A stretch of DNA of 64,000 nt from assembly GCF_039555335.1 (NCBI RefSeq), contig NC_092628.1:30599409-30663408 (forward strand). Direction: 5' to 3'. Below the pieces are notes generated by a model. That model did not search any database. It had not been told where the DNA came from and worked only from the letters and a program-made list of their open reading frames with translations. Below are positions 39,840-49,579 of this stretch, one piece after another (positions within the stretch are counted from its first letter, which is position 1; every line of letters starts with the position of its first letter). A program made the position numbers and the translations under genes. The stretch comes from Amphiura filiformis. Lineage: Eukaryota > Echinodermata > Ophiuroidea > Amphilepidida > Amphiuridae.

Positions 39840-41005
39840 TATGTACCTTATTCGTGTATTGATGAAGCAGTGTAATACTAACATGTAGCCTATACATCCA
39901 TGCAGTATAATTGCTAGCATGCTATGTGTATTGGTGTTTTTTACATATTCCAAAGGCTTCATGTGCTGTATAATGGGTATTCATAAAGTGCATACATGTA
40001 AGTTTCATATCTACTGTACTTCATAAAGTGGTTAATTGCTTACATCAACCATATGTATTGTATATATTGTATTGATGATGTAGATGTAGTAATTACAAAC
40101 TTCTAATGTAGATTAGTGATTGATAATGTACAACATAGGTATAGGTATCAACTATAGATTTGGATATTGATGGAGTAGTACATGTATACTGTTTGAAATG
40201 AGCATTGATGAAATTACTAAATAATATTAATTACAATAAATTTGGGGATTTCTAGTGGGCGATGCCAACCCACATGCATGTACGTTTACAGATATTTGCT
40301 GACCACTATGGCCCAAGAAACACCATAAACCATTATACAACATTCAGGGACACGGCTCAATATATATGCACAGCCTCCTAATCTACCCCCACATAACCAT
40401 CAAAACTAGGATCAACTCTTCAAGTAACAGAGACAATTAAGCAGTTCCTTGTCCATCGTAATTTCAAGATAGCGCAATTATTTTCATGAGAACATTCTTG
40501 AAGTAGGGACTTCTCTCACACTGAAGAATGATGCCCTACCAACTGCCTGACCTACTAATTTAACTGCGATACATAATACTGTACATTGATAAAGTCCTGT
40601 CGGTTGATATATGATGTATAATTCAAGCCTTCTGCAATGAAGAAGTACAATGCTTACATCTACTAAGACCCTTGTATTGATGAAGTTATACACAGCCATT
40701 CTGATTTCGATCAAAAATGCTGCATGCATCTACTATAGATATGCATATTGGTGAGTAGTACTAGTATATCACTCAAATTGGGTTTACCTGTGTATTGATT
40801 TTATATACTGATTTCATCTACTGTAGATATGTATCTACTGTAGATATGTTTCTTGTAGAAGTAGTACATAGCTAACATTCACTTAGATCTGTGTACTAAT
40901 GTAGTTACTTGCTTACATCTACTGTAGACCTTTGTATTTGATGAAGTAGTGCATTGCTCACATCTACTGAAGATCTACGCACTGATGAAGTAGTTGCGTT
41001 GGCAT
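39840..41005. repeat. Degenerate repeat with TCTACTGTAGA hairpin cores
   Basis: Loosely repeated units of TGTATTGATGAAGTAGT.. followed by GCTTACATCTACTGTAGA. The core ATCTAC-T-GTAGAT is a perfect palindrome at about 40816 and again nearby, with ATCTACTGAAGATCTAC at about 40961. Units are 60-90 bp and diverged. The block ends about 230 bp from the donor of the kinase exon. Confidence 0.6.
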
Positions 41006-41237
41006 GCAATTTCTGTCAATATCTGTAGGTCCCAAGCTGAAGCTGGTAACCTGTGAGCCTGTCTGTATTATTATTAAATAGCTTATTATTTAAGTGTAAG
41101 TTAAGGTGAATCAATAGGCATTTCCTTGAAAGTAGGAATATATTCTGAGCATGTTTAAACAAATTAAGATTTCAAGAATAACACCTATTGATCCACCTTG
41201 AAAAACGAAAGCAGAAGGGCAAAATCATGTGACTTAC

Positions 41238-41506
41238 CATGTGCTGCACAGCAGACATCACCTGGGAATAGATAACTTTAGCCTCTGCTTCGTTAAGTTT
41301 TCCTTCGTTAGATATCTTTGTGAATAGCTCACCACCTGAGGCATATTCCATTACCAAATGCAACTTAGCTAGGGTCTCCACTACCTCGTACAGTCGGATG
41401 ATATTTGGATGGTGCAGTTTCTCCATACAGCTGATTTCACGTGATAATAATCGTTATGTTTTCTGATCAAGTTTGGTCTTGTCCAGAATTTTGATTGCTA
41501 CTTTTT
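41238..41506 (-). CDS. NIM1K: NIM1-type serine/threonine kinase, internal exon (in-frame stop)
   Basis: This exon encodes the N-lobe from strand beta-3 to helix E. It begins after acceptor TTGCAG (exon starts 41506) with two bases completing a split codon (phase 1), then KVAIKILDKTKLDQKT, which includes the ATP-anchoring VAIK lysine. Next come RLLSREISCMEKLHHPNII with the alpha-C glutamate, LYEVVETLAKLHLVMEYA, GGELFTKISNEGKL and SQVMSAVQHM. It ends ATG|GTAAGT (donor 41237-41236), and joined to the next exon reads ...[15 protein letters not shown], as the kinase family requires. Similarity to human NIM1 is nearly residue for residue from VAIK to HHPNI. The codon after DQKT is TAA (41454-41456, minus strand); relatives have Gln there, so one CAA-to-TAA change explains it. 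The first ATG after the stop (41426) would give a product lacking the catalytic lysine. The preceding exon with the glycine-rich loop was not found. Confidence 0.9.
41454..41456 (-). other. NIM1K: Premature TAA stop within the NIM1 kinase N-lobe
   Basis: In the frame fixed by VAIK upstream and REISCMEKLHHP downstream, the codon is TAA. Human NIM1 has Gln (QKTQRLLSREIS), so a single C-to-T transition of CAA suffices. The lesion falls in the linker between beta-3 and helix C and would remove nearly the whole kinase domain. Confidence 0.85.
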
Positions 41507-41942
41507 CTGCAAGTTAAATGAAAAAAAAGAACAAAAATGCTTATAATGTTAAAATCAGTGCATGTAGCTTATAAGCATTTGGGGAGGGGTGGTTTGCTGG
41601 GGTGAGTGTGTGGGGTGTGTATGTTTGTTACTCTGCCTATACGCAACATTTTTGTGTCATTCCCAGTTGTCAGCATAATCCCCTTCTAGCCTTTCAGTTT
41701 TAAATAAAGTGACTTTACTGTACCTGTTTTGCAACAAAAAATGTAAAGTAATTCTCTCTAAGTAACACCGATGGGAGGGTTAATTTTTGAAAAGGGGGCA
41801 TTTATTAGAAGTGAATTTTTAATATATTGTATTTTTATGCAAGAATGTGATTTATTTATGAACATTCTACTATAATGTGGCAATAAACTGGGTGGAAATG
41901 TAAGTTAGACTAAGAACAGGATATGTCCATGCAACTTGCGAT

Positions 41943-42206
41943 CAGGGCCGGATTTACCATAGGGCCAGATGGGCCCTGGCCCAGGGCCCCAAAAATTGCC
42001 ATGTGCAGTGTGCATCTTCCATTTTTGCCGAAAACACCATGTTTTGAACCAAAATAATCAACAAAAATTGCAAAACTGGCCTGTTATGTAGCAACATTGA
42101 GCTTCAAAATCAGGCTAAAACAGTCTAAAATTTTAATTACGGTGCGTTTGGGGCCTCCAAATTTTGGCCTGGCCCAGGGCCCCCAAAAAAGGTAAACCCG
42201 GCCCTG
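41943..42206. mobile_element. hAT-like MITE with 8-bp flanking repeats
   Basis: CAGGGCCGGATTTACC (left) and GGTAAACCCGGCCCTG (right) are TIRs with an inner GGCCCTGGCCCAGGGCCCC palindrome echoed near the right end. CTTGCGAT (41935-41942) and CTTATGAT (42207-42214) are candidate 8-bp target duplications with two differences. No coding. Confidence 0.85.
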
Positions 42207-42574
42207 CTTATGATGTTTACACGCTATGGCATGAAAAAAGTCTGCATTTCCATCGCTTTTTTTTTGGATAAAAAGATGGGGAGTTTATTAGTGAAAGGCT
42301 TCAATTAGATTGAATATATGTAACACAAAAATGTGTATAGTAATACTAGGGAACATCTGTAGTATTTAACTTCTCTTTGACTGACTCTGATAACCTAGCT
42401 ATCTGGCAGCTGATACTCCTCTTCTCTGTCCAACTTGTCATCATAAAAATTATCATTCACATGGCACACAAATGCATCAATACTGAACAGCAGCTTTACC
42501 TAATTGATAAGTGATACATCCATCATGCTATGTCAATAAACTACAGATTCTCTCTTCAGCTATAACATGTATTA

Positions 42575-42970
42575 GGCGAAGTAAAAAATAAAACATGTTT
42601 CACGTCCGGGTTTTCGAAAAAAAGGAGGAAGAGGGGGCTTTTTATTTTCTATTTTTTATCACAAAATTGGTGTAAATACCCATACTTAGAGCTGTTTTAG
42701 CGTACAATCCGTACATACAATAATGCCTGGAAAAAGGAGGAGGCCCTTTTTTATTTGTTGTTCTGAGAGTTACACACCCTCTAATGATCACAAAACCTTC
42801 CTAAAATGTGTTTCTTGTATCTTAACAAGGCTATAGAAAGCATCCCAACTTCCTAGACATATTTTTTGAAAAGTTATAACTGAATTACAAAAAATAAAAA
42901 TTTATTTGAGAAAACCTCAAAAAAGGAAGCGGGAGGGGACGTGAAACATGTTTATTTTTTTTATTTGGCC
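42575..42970. mobile_element. PIF/Harbinger-like MITE
   Basis: GGCGAAGTAAAAAATAAAAC.. and its inverse ..TTTATTTGGCC are about 34-bp TIRs including AACATGTTTCACGTCC. TTA at 42572-42574 and 42971-42973 fits the 3-bp TWA target duplication of this superfamily. The interior holds purine-rich AAAAGGAGGAAGAGGG-type tracts and no transposase. Confidence 0.8.
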
Positions 42971-44949
42971 TTAGATTCTCTGAATAAATGAGACACACAC
43001 ATGCAGGGGTGCACATACCCCCCCCTCCCTGTAAGTACTATGTGTCAACCGGAGGAGATTTATTGGCAAACAGTGGACAAATGTACATAGTCCAAGATTT
43101 TTCTGTGAAACTTTGACAACTGGGGATGACCCAGTTGCAGAGGGGGAGCCGGGCAGGGGGCGAAACTGCCCCCACAGGGAGAAATTTTCAGGGAGAAAAT
43201 GGGGCCAGCAAAGAATAAAGTGTCCTTACAAATGGGGCAAAAATTTACAAATGGGACGAAAATTTGGCTTTGATCGCTCGCTCTGAAATCCTGGCTACGC
43301 TTACTACCCGGTTGTCATGAAGTTCCTGTTTTGTGTGGCCTTATAGGCCCGGAAAAACATTTTATGTACACATACCCCCACAAACCTACCCAAAATGATA
43401 GATGTGTGTGCACATTTCATATACATGTCATACCTACACATACAACAGATATATAGAAAAGAGCACCCCACCGTACCCACACACATTAACATTTAGGGGG
43501 GGGGCATTTTCATTGCTATATAGACACACAACTAACATTGCTTAGCAACATTTTCCCCAAAAAAGGTTAAGATATGTTGTGTCAAGTAATAAAGGAATAA
43601 ATATAGTGAATTAAAAAATAATCTGGTAAAGAATTATATAGCAGTGATATTGTGACTGATACTCCAGTGGCCCTTATATCCAAGCTGCCTCAATTCAATT
43701 TCTGAAGTGGTTTAGCATTTCCAATCCGACTACTGTAACATTATCAAAATAGAAACTGTCCCTGATCGATAGTCAACAGTAAAGAAAACACCCTCGCCCA
43801 AACAAAAAATGGCTTACATGTGTTCTAATATTACACATAGTAGCCTACTCAGTGCATGCAAGCTTGACATAACATAAGCAGTGGTATTGACAAGATCATG
43901 GCATACTAAGTCCCTGTTGTGCCTCCCTAGTACATGCAATAACCATTGGTTAACAAATGAAACATGCCACTTTGCCCATCACATAACTTTCTGTCGCTGC
44001 TCTTGTACAACCAGACAGTATTCTTGACAATTTGACATGTCTTTATTATGGTGTTAAATAATATGGACATGAAGAATTTCCTGCAAGAGCATTTCAATAT
44101 AACTTATTCCTTACACGGTTGACTTTGCTATTGCATGAAATAAGATTTGTATCACAGGTAACAGTTTTAGACATTTAAAAACTTGGAACTAATTTTCCCC
44201 GCTTTTATTATTTAAAGAAGTCATCAATTCCTATTTCCATAGATCAGATGAACGATAACATTTTCTAAGACATTATGTACAGTGGTTATTCCAGTTGAAA
44301 TTCATACATCCCCTATGGAAAACATGTTTTAGGAATGTTCTCTGTAATCCTAATCCATGTCCATGTGACTTGGGGATTATTTGAAATGATGTCCACTTGG
44401 GGATGACTCTGGAATTTATCCCTAGCTATTATGTAAACAGAGAATGTTGTACAAAGCAACATTATAACAGCCAGCTATTGCATCCTTTTGATATGGCTAC
44501 ATTATATGCATCTTCATTCCAAATATAATCTTTAAAAAAATGTTTTAAAACACAAACATATATGCATGCAGCTTAAGGCAATACAGTATGACACTCTATA
44601 GGTTGATTTGAACATCATCAGTTATCAGATTGCCCACTAAATGGACATGTAATTGGTATGATACAAGCAATGCAATAAACACCGAGTGTCACGTCCTGGT
44701 ACCAAATCAAGGAAGATGACATGTCATATCTTCACCCTAGGAATCAAACTGTTTGCACTTAACAGCAATTTGCTCTGTAATTTGATCATCACTCATTTAG
44801 ATGTGGATTTTCTTATTCTTTTTTGCTTTGCAATTCGGCAAATAGACTGCGGCCATTTTGTTCACAACCCACTTGAATACAGGTTTACATGAAGTTAATA
44901 ATCAGAAGTACTGATTCTTCTTTTAAAGAAGGTCTTTCTTGAAATGTAT
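42971..44949. other. Noncoding; G/C-rich repeat patch and MITE A remnant
   Basis: 43130-43310 contains GCAGGGGGCGAAACTGCCCCC, a hairpin, plus repeated ACAAATGGG.CAAAAATTT motifs, so probably an old element. 44283-44415 keeps TTATTCCAGTTGAAATTCAT, a degenerate family A end. No gene recognised. Confidence 0.4.
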
Positions 44950-45179
44950 ACCGTATTTCGTCAAATAAACGCCCCCGGGGGCGTTACATTTTCCCAAGGA
45001 GGGCGTTTATTCAAGGTCAATTTTAGAACGATAATTCCCGTTAAAATCATTAGGTAAACTTAAAACTCACGCTAAAATGACGAACTATGAACTAGAAACA
45101 CTGACTTCTGGTTCACTTCCGGGTTTCCAATCCAGATTTTTGCCAAAAAGTGATGCTATTATCGACCATGTGGGCAACT

Positions 45180-45640
45180 TGGTAGGGCAATTCCCACTTG
45201 GTCCAATCCCATTTGGTCCAATCCCACTTAGGCCAATCCCATTTGGTCTAAATCCCACTTGGTCCAGTCCCAGTTAGGCCATGTCCCACTTAGTGCATGT
45301 CCCACTTAGGTCATTCCCACTAGGGCCATGTCCCACTATAGACCATGTCCCACTAGGGCCATGTCCCACTTAGGCCATGTCACACTTAGGCCATGTCCCA
45401 CTTAGGCCATGTCACACTAGGGCCATGTCCCACTAGGTCCATGTCCCACTAGGTCCATGTCCCACTAGGGCCATGTCCCACTAGGTCCATGTCCCACTTG
45501 GGCCATGTCCCACTAGGTCCATGTCCCACTAGGGCCATGTCCCACTAGGTCCATGTCCCACTAGGGCCATGTCCCACTTAGGCCATTGCCGACTATAAGG
45601 CCGTGTCCTCACTTAAGTCGTGTATTCTCTCACTCTATAC
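45180..45640. repeat. 16-bp minisatellite, left arm
   Basis: The outer part uses CCAATCCCACTTGGT-type units; the inner part uses CCATGTCCCACTAGGT/CCATGTCCCACTAGGG units, about two dozen in total. It is the inverted counterpart of 47165-47545. Confidence 0.95.
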
Positions 45641-46009
45641 TTCTTTATGCAAAGTATGTAAATTGAATTTCAAGTAATTTTGTATGTCTTTATTGCATAT
45701 TATTATAAATATTTCTTCTTAAATGTGATAATTGATTCTGTTTGGTCATTTTACAAAAGAAAATAATGTTTTGTTTGGCTAAATATCACAGCAGTTTATT
45801 ATCTACATCGTAGTGTGCATGAAAGTCATTTGAATTATCCAAGAAAAGACCCCATTAAAAATTTGATGTAAAATGTGGACCCCTCCACACTCATTAGCAT
45901 GCAACAAAAATGTATACTTCACCTCTCTAAAAATATGCTTTTGTGGGTTCTTTTGAACAGTTTAACATGAAAAAGTGGCCCCTTTGTAATTATTCTGGGG
46001 AGGGGGATA

Positions 46010-46228
46010 TTTAAAAGTGACGGGTATGTGCCTACCAGAGTCGGGAAGTAGGGGCCTTATGTTGTTTCAAAAAAATGAGATTGTTATAAAAAAATATGAA
46101 GGTGGTCATTTGCTACAACATTTTGAAAAAAGGGTCATTGGGTACACAATTTTTGAAAAATACATTGTCACGTCATCGGATAGAAAATTTTCCAATTTTG
46201 CCGAGGCACATACCCGTCACCTCTAAAG
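46010..46228. mobile_element. Small MITE nested in the foldback
   Basis: GTGACGGGTATGTGCCT (46017-46033) is perfectly inverted as AGGCACATACCCGTCAC (46204-46220), with looser pairing of the adjacent TTTAAAA and CTCTAAAG. No coding. Confidence 0.8.
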
Positions 46229-47164
46229 TTGAGTGTCCCTTTAGAAATTTGTTTTTTGATTTACACCTTCTTGGATAATTGTACTGAAAGTGTAACTTTT
46301 TATCTGAGGTAGATTCCCGATTTTAATCCCAGTTTTAACAGCGGTGTTTGAAGGCAAAATGGCAAACACTAAAAAGTGATTTACAGTTCAGTGTTTTCAT
46401 CTCAAAACAAATTATTAAGTTACAAAAATAACTTTCTGAGTGTAACAAGACCAGATTTGATAATTATAAGTAACATAATTATTATTAGGAAATTAAAGGC
46501 ATGCGTTTTCATTGCTCAACTGCATTTAATCGAAATGTGGCATTAAATTCAAAACTTAGGACTTGATGAGACAAAAATATGTTGAATGATTCATTAAAAG
46601 TTTTGTGTTACTGTTTATGAGCTTTCTATGTTACTTTTTATATTTGAATGACGATAGTGAGTTTTTGCCAGTTTTGCCGGTTTAAACCGATCAAAAATGG
46701 AGTTTTTGCCACTTTACCGGTAAAACATGTTTTTGCCGGCAAAAACCGAACCCTGCAACACACAAAGAAAGAAAGAAACAAACATTTGGATGATAACATA
46801 AGCAACATACATAATGTGGGCCAAAATCTTTGCCCCCTCTTGCACAAATTTCTAGATGGTCTAGATAATAATAATTTCCGCTCATGCCTTCTTTTTCACA
46901 TGCATATACACATACGTAATTATGGACAAGATCATCATGAAGTTATGGATCATTTCTATTCTCCATCATTATGTTGGCAAACAGCACCTTCTTCAATCTC
47001 TATCTCCTTGCTTTGTCCTACTGCTTCTTTCTCTTTTCCTTCCTCTGTCTATTCTTCTCCCCCTTCATCAGCCTTATCCTCCTCTGCTTTCTTCCTTACC
47101 TCCTTTTTCCTTTCTGTTCTTCTAAATCTTGTCATCTTTTCATGTACACATAGGCCTATGTATT

Positions 47165-47545
47165 GGTCCGAATGGGACATGGCCTAAGTGGGACATGGCC
47201 CTAGTGGGACATGGACCTAGTGAGACATGGACCTAGTGGGACATGGCCCTAGTGGGACATGGACCGAGTGGGACATGGCCCTAGTGGGACATGGACCTAT
47301 AGTGGGACATGGCCCTAGTGGGACATGGACCTGGTGGGAACCCTAGTGGGACATGGCCCTAGTGGGACATGGCCATAGTGGGACATGGACCAAGTGGGAC
47401 ATGGCCCTAGTGGGATTGGACCAAATGGGATTGGACCAAGTGGGAACTGGACCAAGTGGGAATGGACCAAGTGGGAATGGACCAAATGGGATTGGACTAA
47501 GTGGGATTGGACCAAATGGGATTGGACCAAGTGGGAATAATCCAC
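47165..47545. repeat. 16-bp minisatellite, right arm (inverted)
   Basis: GGGACATGGCCCTAGT and GGGACATGGACCTAGT units give way outward to GGGATTGGACCAAATG units. This is the mirror order of the left arm. Confidence 0.95.
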
Positions 47546-47665
47546 TTGGTAAGCTTACTACACAAGATAGCATGGAAATATTTAAGCATTTTTGAAACAT
47601 CTTGGTTGAAAAAAGTGGTGGGGGCGTTTATTTGAGGGGGGGGGCGACTATTTGACGAAATACGG

Positions 47666-48532
47666 TAAATAATTATTTAGATGGAAGGTACAGTAGTTGA
47701 AAGGTACAGTTCTAAATGCTAGATCTCTAAGATCATTCTTTAAATAAAAACATATATGATGTGATTAAGCAAAATAATCAAAGTGATGATCATATGCTAT
47801 CTTCAGTAGACAGCTAATATATATACGTACACAATTGATTCTAAATCGAAGTACTTTTTTAGAAATCTGTTTTTTAGCTTTGCGTTAAGACCAAAATTTG
47901 TTCATAAATAAAAATAAGTTTTGATACTTGATGCATGTAAAATCAAAAGATGTATTAAAGGATCACTTTTTGGCATTCTGAATCTCCCTTCTTTAGTAAA
48001 ATGCAAGCATTTACTAATTTATTTTGCATAAATCTTAAAGAAATATTGCTTGTGAATATAAAATAAGTACCGGTATATCCCCTTGACCTCTAATAAATAC
48101 CCCCACAATACAAGGCCACAAGGGTGTTCAGCAGATGAACTTCAGCAGGTAAATCAGATCAATATAAAGGGAAGAATAAAAACGTTGTTTGAAGTCACAA
48201 ACCTTTGGACCTCAATTTCCTAGAGTACCTCTTCACTTTTCAAGCACCCAAGTTATTGCCTCAGAAATAAATGGTGTTTGTGTAGGAGTGGAGTGTGATG
48301 GCATCATGGTTAGACTCCGTTCAAATCCTGAGGCTAAGATTACCCCTTATAATGTAAAAGAGCAAGTCTGACAACAGACTATGTCTGGAGACAGCAATCA
48401 TGTCTACAGCAATGATAGCATCATGCAAGGTTATCTTCATATATACGTCTAGCCCTCTTCTTTTGTTCCATTATCTATTGTATTTCTTTTGTTCAAAGTC
48501 TGGTCAACTGTCGATTATATCAAGTAATGTGG
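47666..48532. other. Noncoding; solitary stem-loop core at 47796
   Basis: GCTATCTTCAGTAGACAGC (47796-47814) is an isolated inverted version of the window's stem-loop core. The plus-strand frame at 48189-48371 is discussed among rejected items. Nothing else recognised. Confidence 0.45.
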
Positions 48533-48682
48533 ACAGGTCAAGATAATCTGGACAGGTCAAGATAATCTTGGTCAGGTCAAGATAATCTTGGTCAGGTCAA
48601 GATAATCTTGGTCAGGCCAAGATAATCTTGGTCAGGTCAAGATAATCTTGGTCAGGTCAAGATAATCTTGGTCAGGTCAATA
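48533..48682. repeat. 20-bp tandem repeat, about 7-8 copies
   Basis: GGTCAGGTCAAGATAATCTT repeats head to tail. The first two units have GGACAGG instead of GGTCAGG. Each unit contains the short palindrome AAGATAATCTT. Confidence 0.95.
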
Positions 48683-49579
48683 AATTTTGAACAAGAGAAG
48701 TACATGTTCATATTTAGAAACACTGGCCACATTATTTGACTTTTTGGACATTTCAACAAACTTAAAATGGATCAAAGTTTAATATATTTTACACGATCAG
48801 CATAAATTATTATGCAAGTTTATGCATATTAGATTTAAATGAAGATGGTAAACAATACTTGTGTGTATTGAATGACACCAAGAACACCTTTATTGAATAA
48901 TGCAAATTAGTTTGTATTATGTCTTAAAGCCTGTATAATTAGGACGAGGATGTCAATCTACCTTTGTCCCCCCTCTCCCAACTAACGCAAATTCCGACAA
49001 AGTAGGTAACAAAACAAGAGCCACGAGGTCTTACAAATTAAGTTCAACCAAGGATATTTTGCACCTAAAATGCAGTACATTACAGGCCACATGACTAGAT
49101 GTAGAAAAACTACAACAATCTGCGGCTAACCCCAACCAAAAAAAAGGTCGAGGAAGGTACCCAGGAATATGCGTTGATTTGGTTCAAGACATTTGTTCTA
49201 TAAGTATATTAAAGATAAATATAAATTCTATGGTGTTAAATGAGTTACCGCCATGTCTAGGTAAAACACACCCACTTTGACCTTTGAACTATTTACATAT
49301 TCATTATTAATATTACGAATATATGTATAATCGAGTGGGACATGACCACAAGTGAATTGAATAGAATCTCCGGTTAAAATCAATGCTGTATTGATTTGAT
49401 TAAATCACTTTCAATTGACACTAGATAAGACTCGAGACTCAAACGCAGGACACACGGGAAGAATATTACACTGTCTCGGTGTGTTTTTATTTTTGGAAAA
49501 CCCTAAACTTACACAAGATAATCATATCAGCTTTTCCAGTTTGTCTTTTGGAAAATGAATAAACCATAACAACAAAATT
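48683..49579. other. Noncoding, nothing recognised
   Basis: AT-rich unique DNA between the 20-bp array and the next TIR element. Confidence 0.45.

Larger units (their letters stand above)
7765..41237 (-). other. NIM1 intron of about 33.5 kb (GT-AG, phase 0)
   Basis: The donor GTAAGT at 41237-41232 and the acceptor AG at 7766-7765, preceded by a pyrimidine-containing stretch, define the intron between the two kinase exons. The reading frame is exactly preserved across it. No other convincing gene was seen inside on either strand. The content is transposon remnants and satellites listed separately, plus unique AT-rich DNA. Confidence 0.85.
44950..47665. mobile_element. 2.7-kb foldback element with mirrored minisatellite arms
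   Basis: Ends ACCGTATTTCGTCAAATAAA (44950) and GACGAAATACGGT (to 47665) are inverted, with CG-rich GCGTTTATT motifs just inside both. Next inside are two oppositely oriented 16-bp minisatellites (45180-45640 and 47165-47545), then an AT-rich centre with a smaller MITE at 46017-46220, a GCCGGTTTAAACCG-type palindromic patch at 46660-46755 and a pyrimidine-rich run at 46970-47130. No transposase. Superfamily unknown. Confidence 0.75.

Noticed and set aside
46648..47187. The longest open frame in the window (179 codons, plus strand).
   Set aside because: It crosses a GCCGG palindromic repeat, a pyrimidine-rich low-complexity run and the start of the minisatellite arm. The C-terminal part is a Ser/Leu/Phe low-complexity translation. 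No domain or splice context.
48297..48332. tRNA-like A-box and B-box motifs (TGGCATCATGG and GTTCAAATCC).
   Set aside because: Their spacing of about 20 bp is far too short for a tRNA or tRNA-derived SINE, and no cloverleaf forms.
48189..48371. A 60-codon plus-strand frame (SEINGVCVGVECDGIMVRLR) that faintly recalls the start of a ZP-type module.
   Set aside because: No credible splice donor follows, the similarity is a loose impression, and the neighbouring DNA is noncoding.
48533..48682. Regular 20-bp repeats considered as a CRISPR-like array.
   Set aside because: Units are directly adjacent with no unique spacers, and the DNA is animal nuclear sequence: a simple minisatellite.
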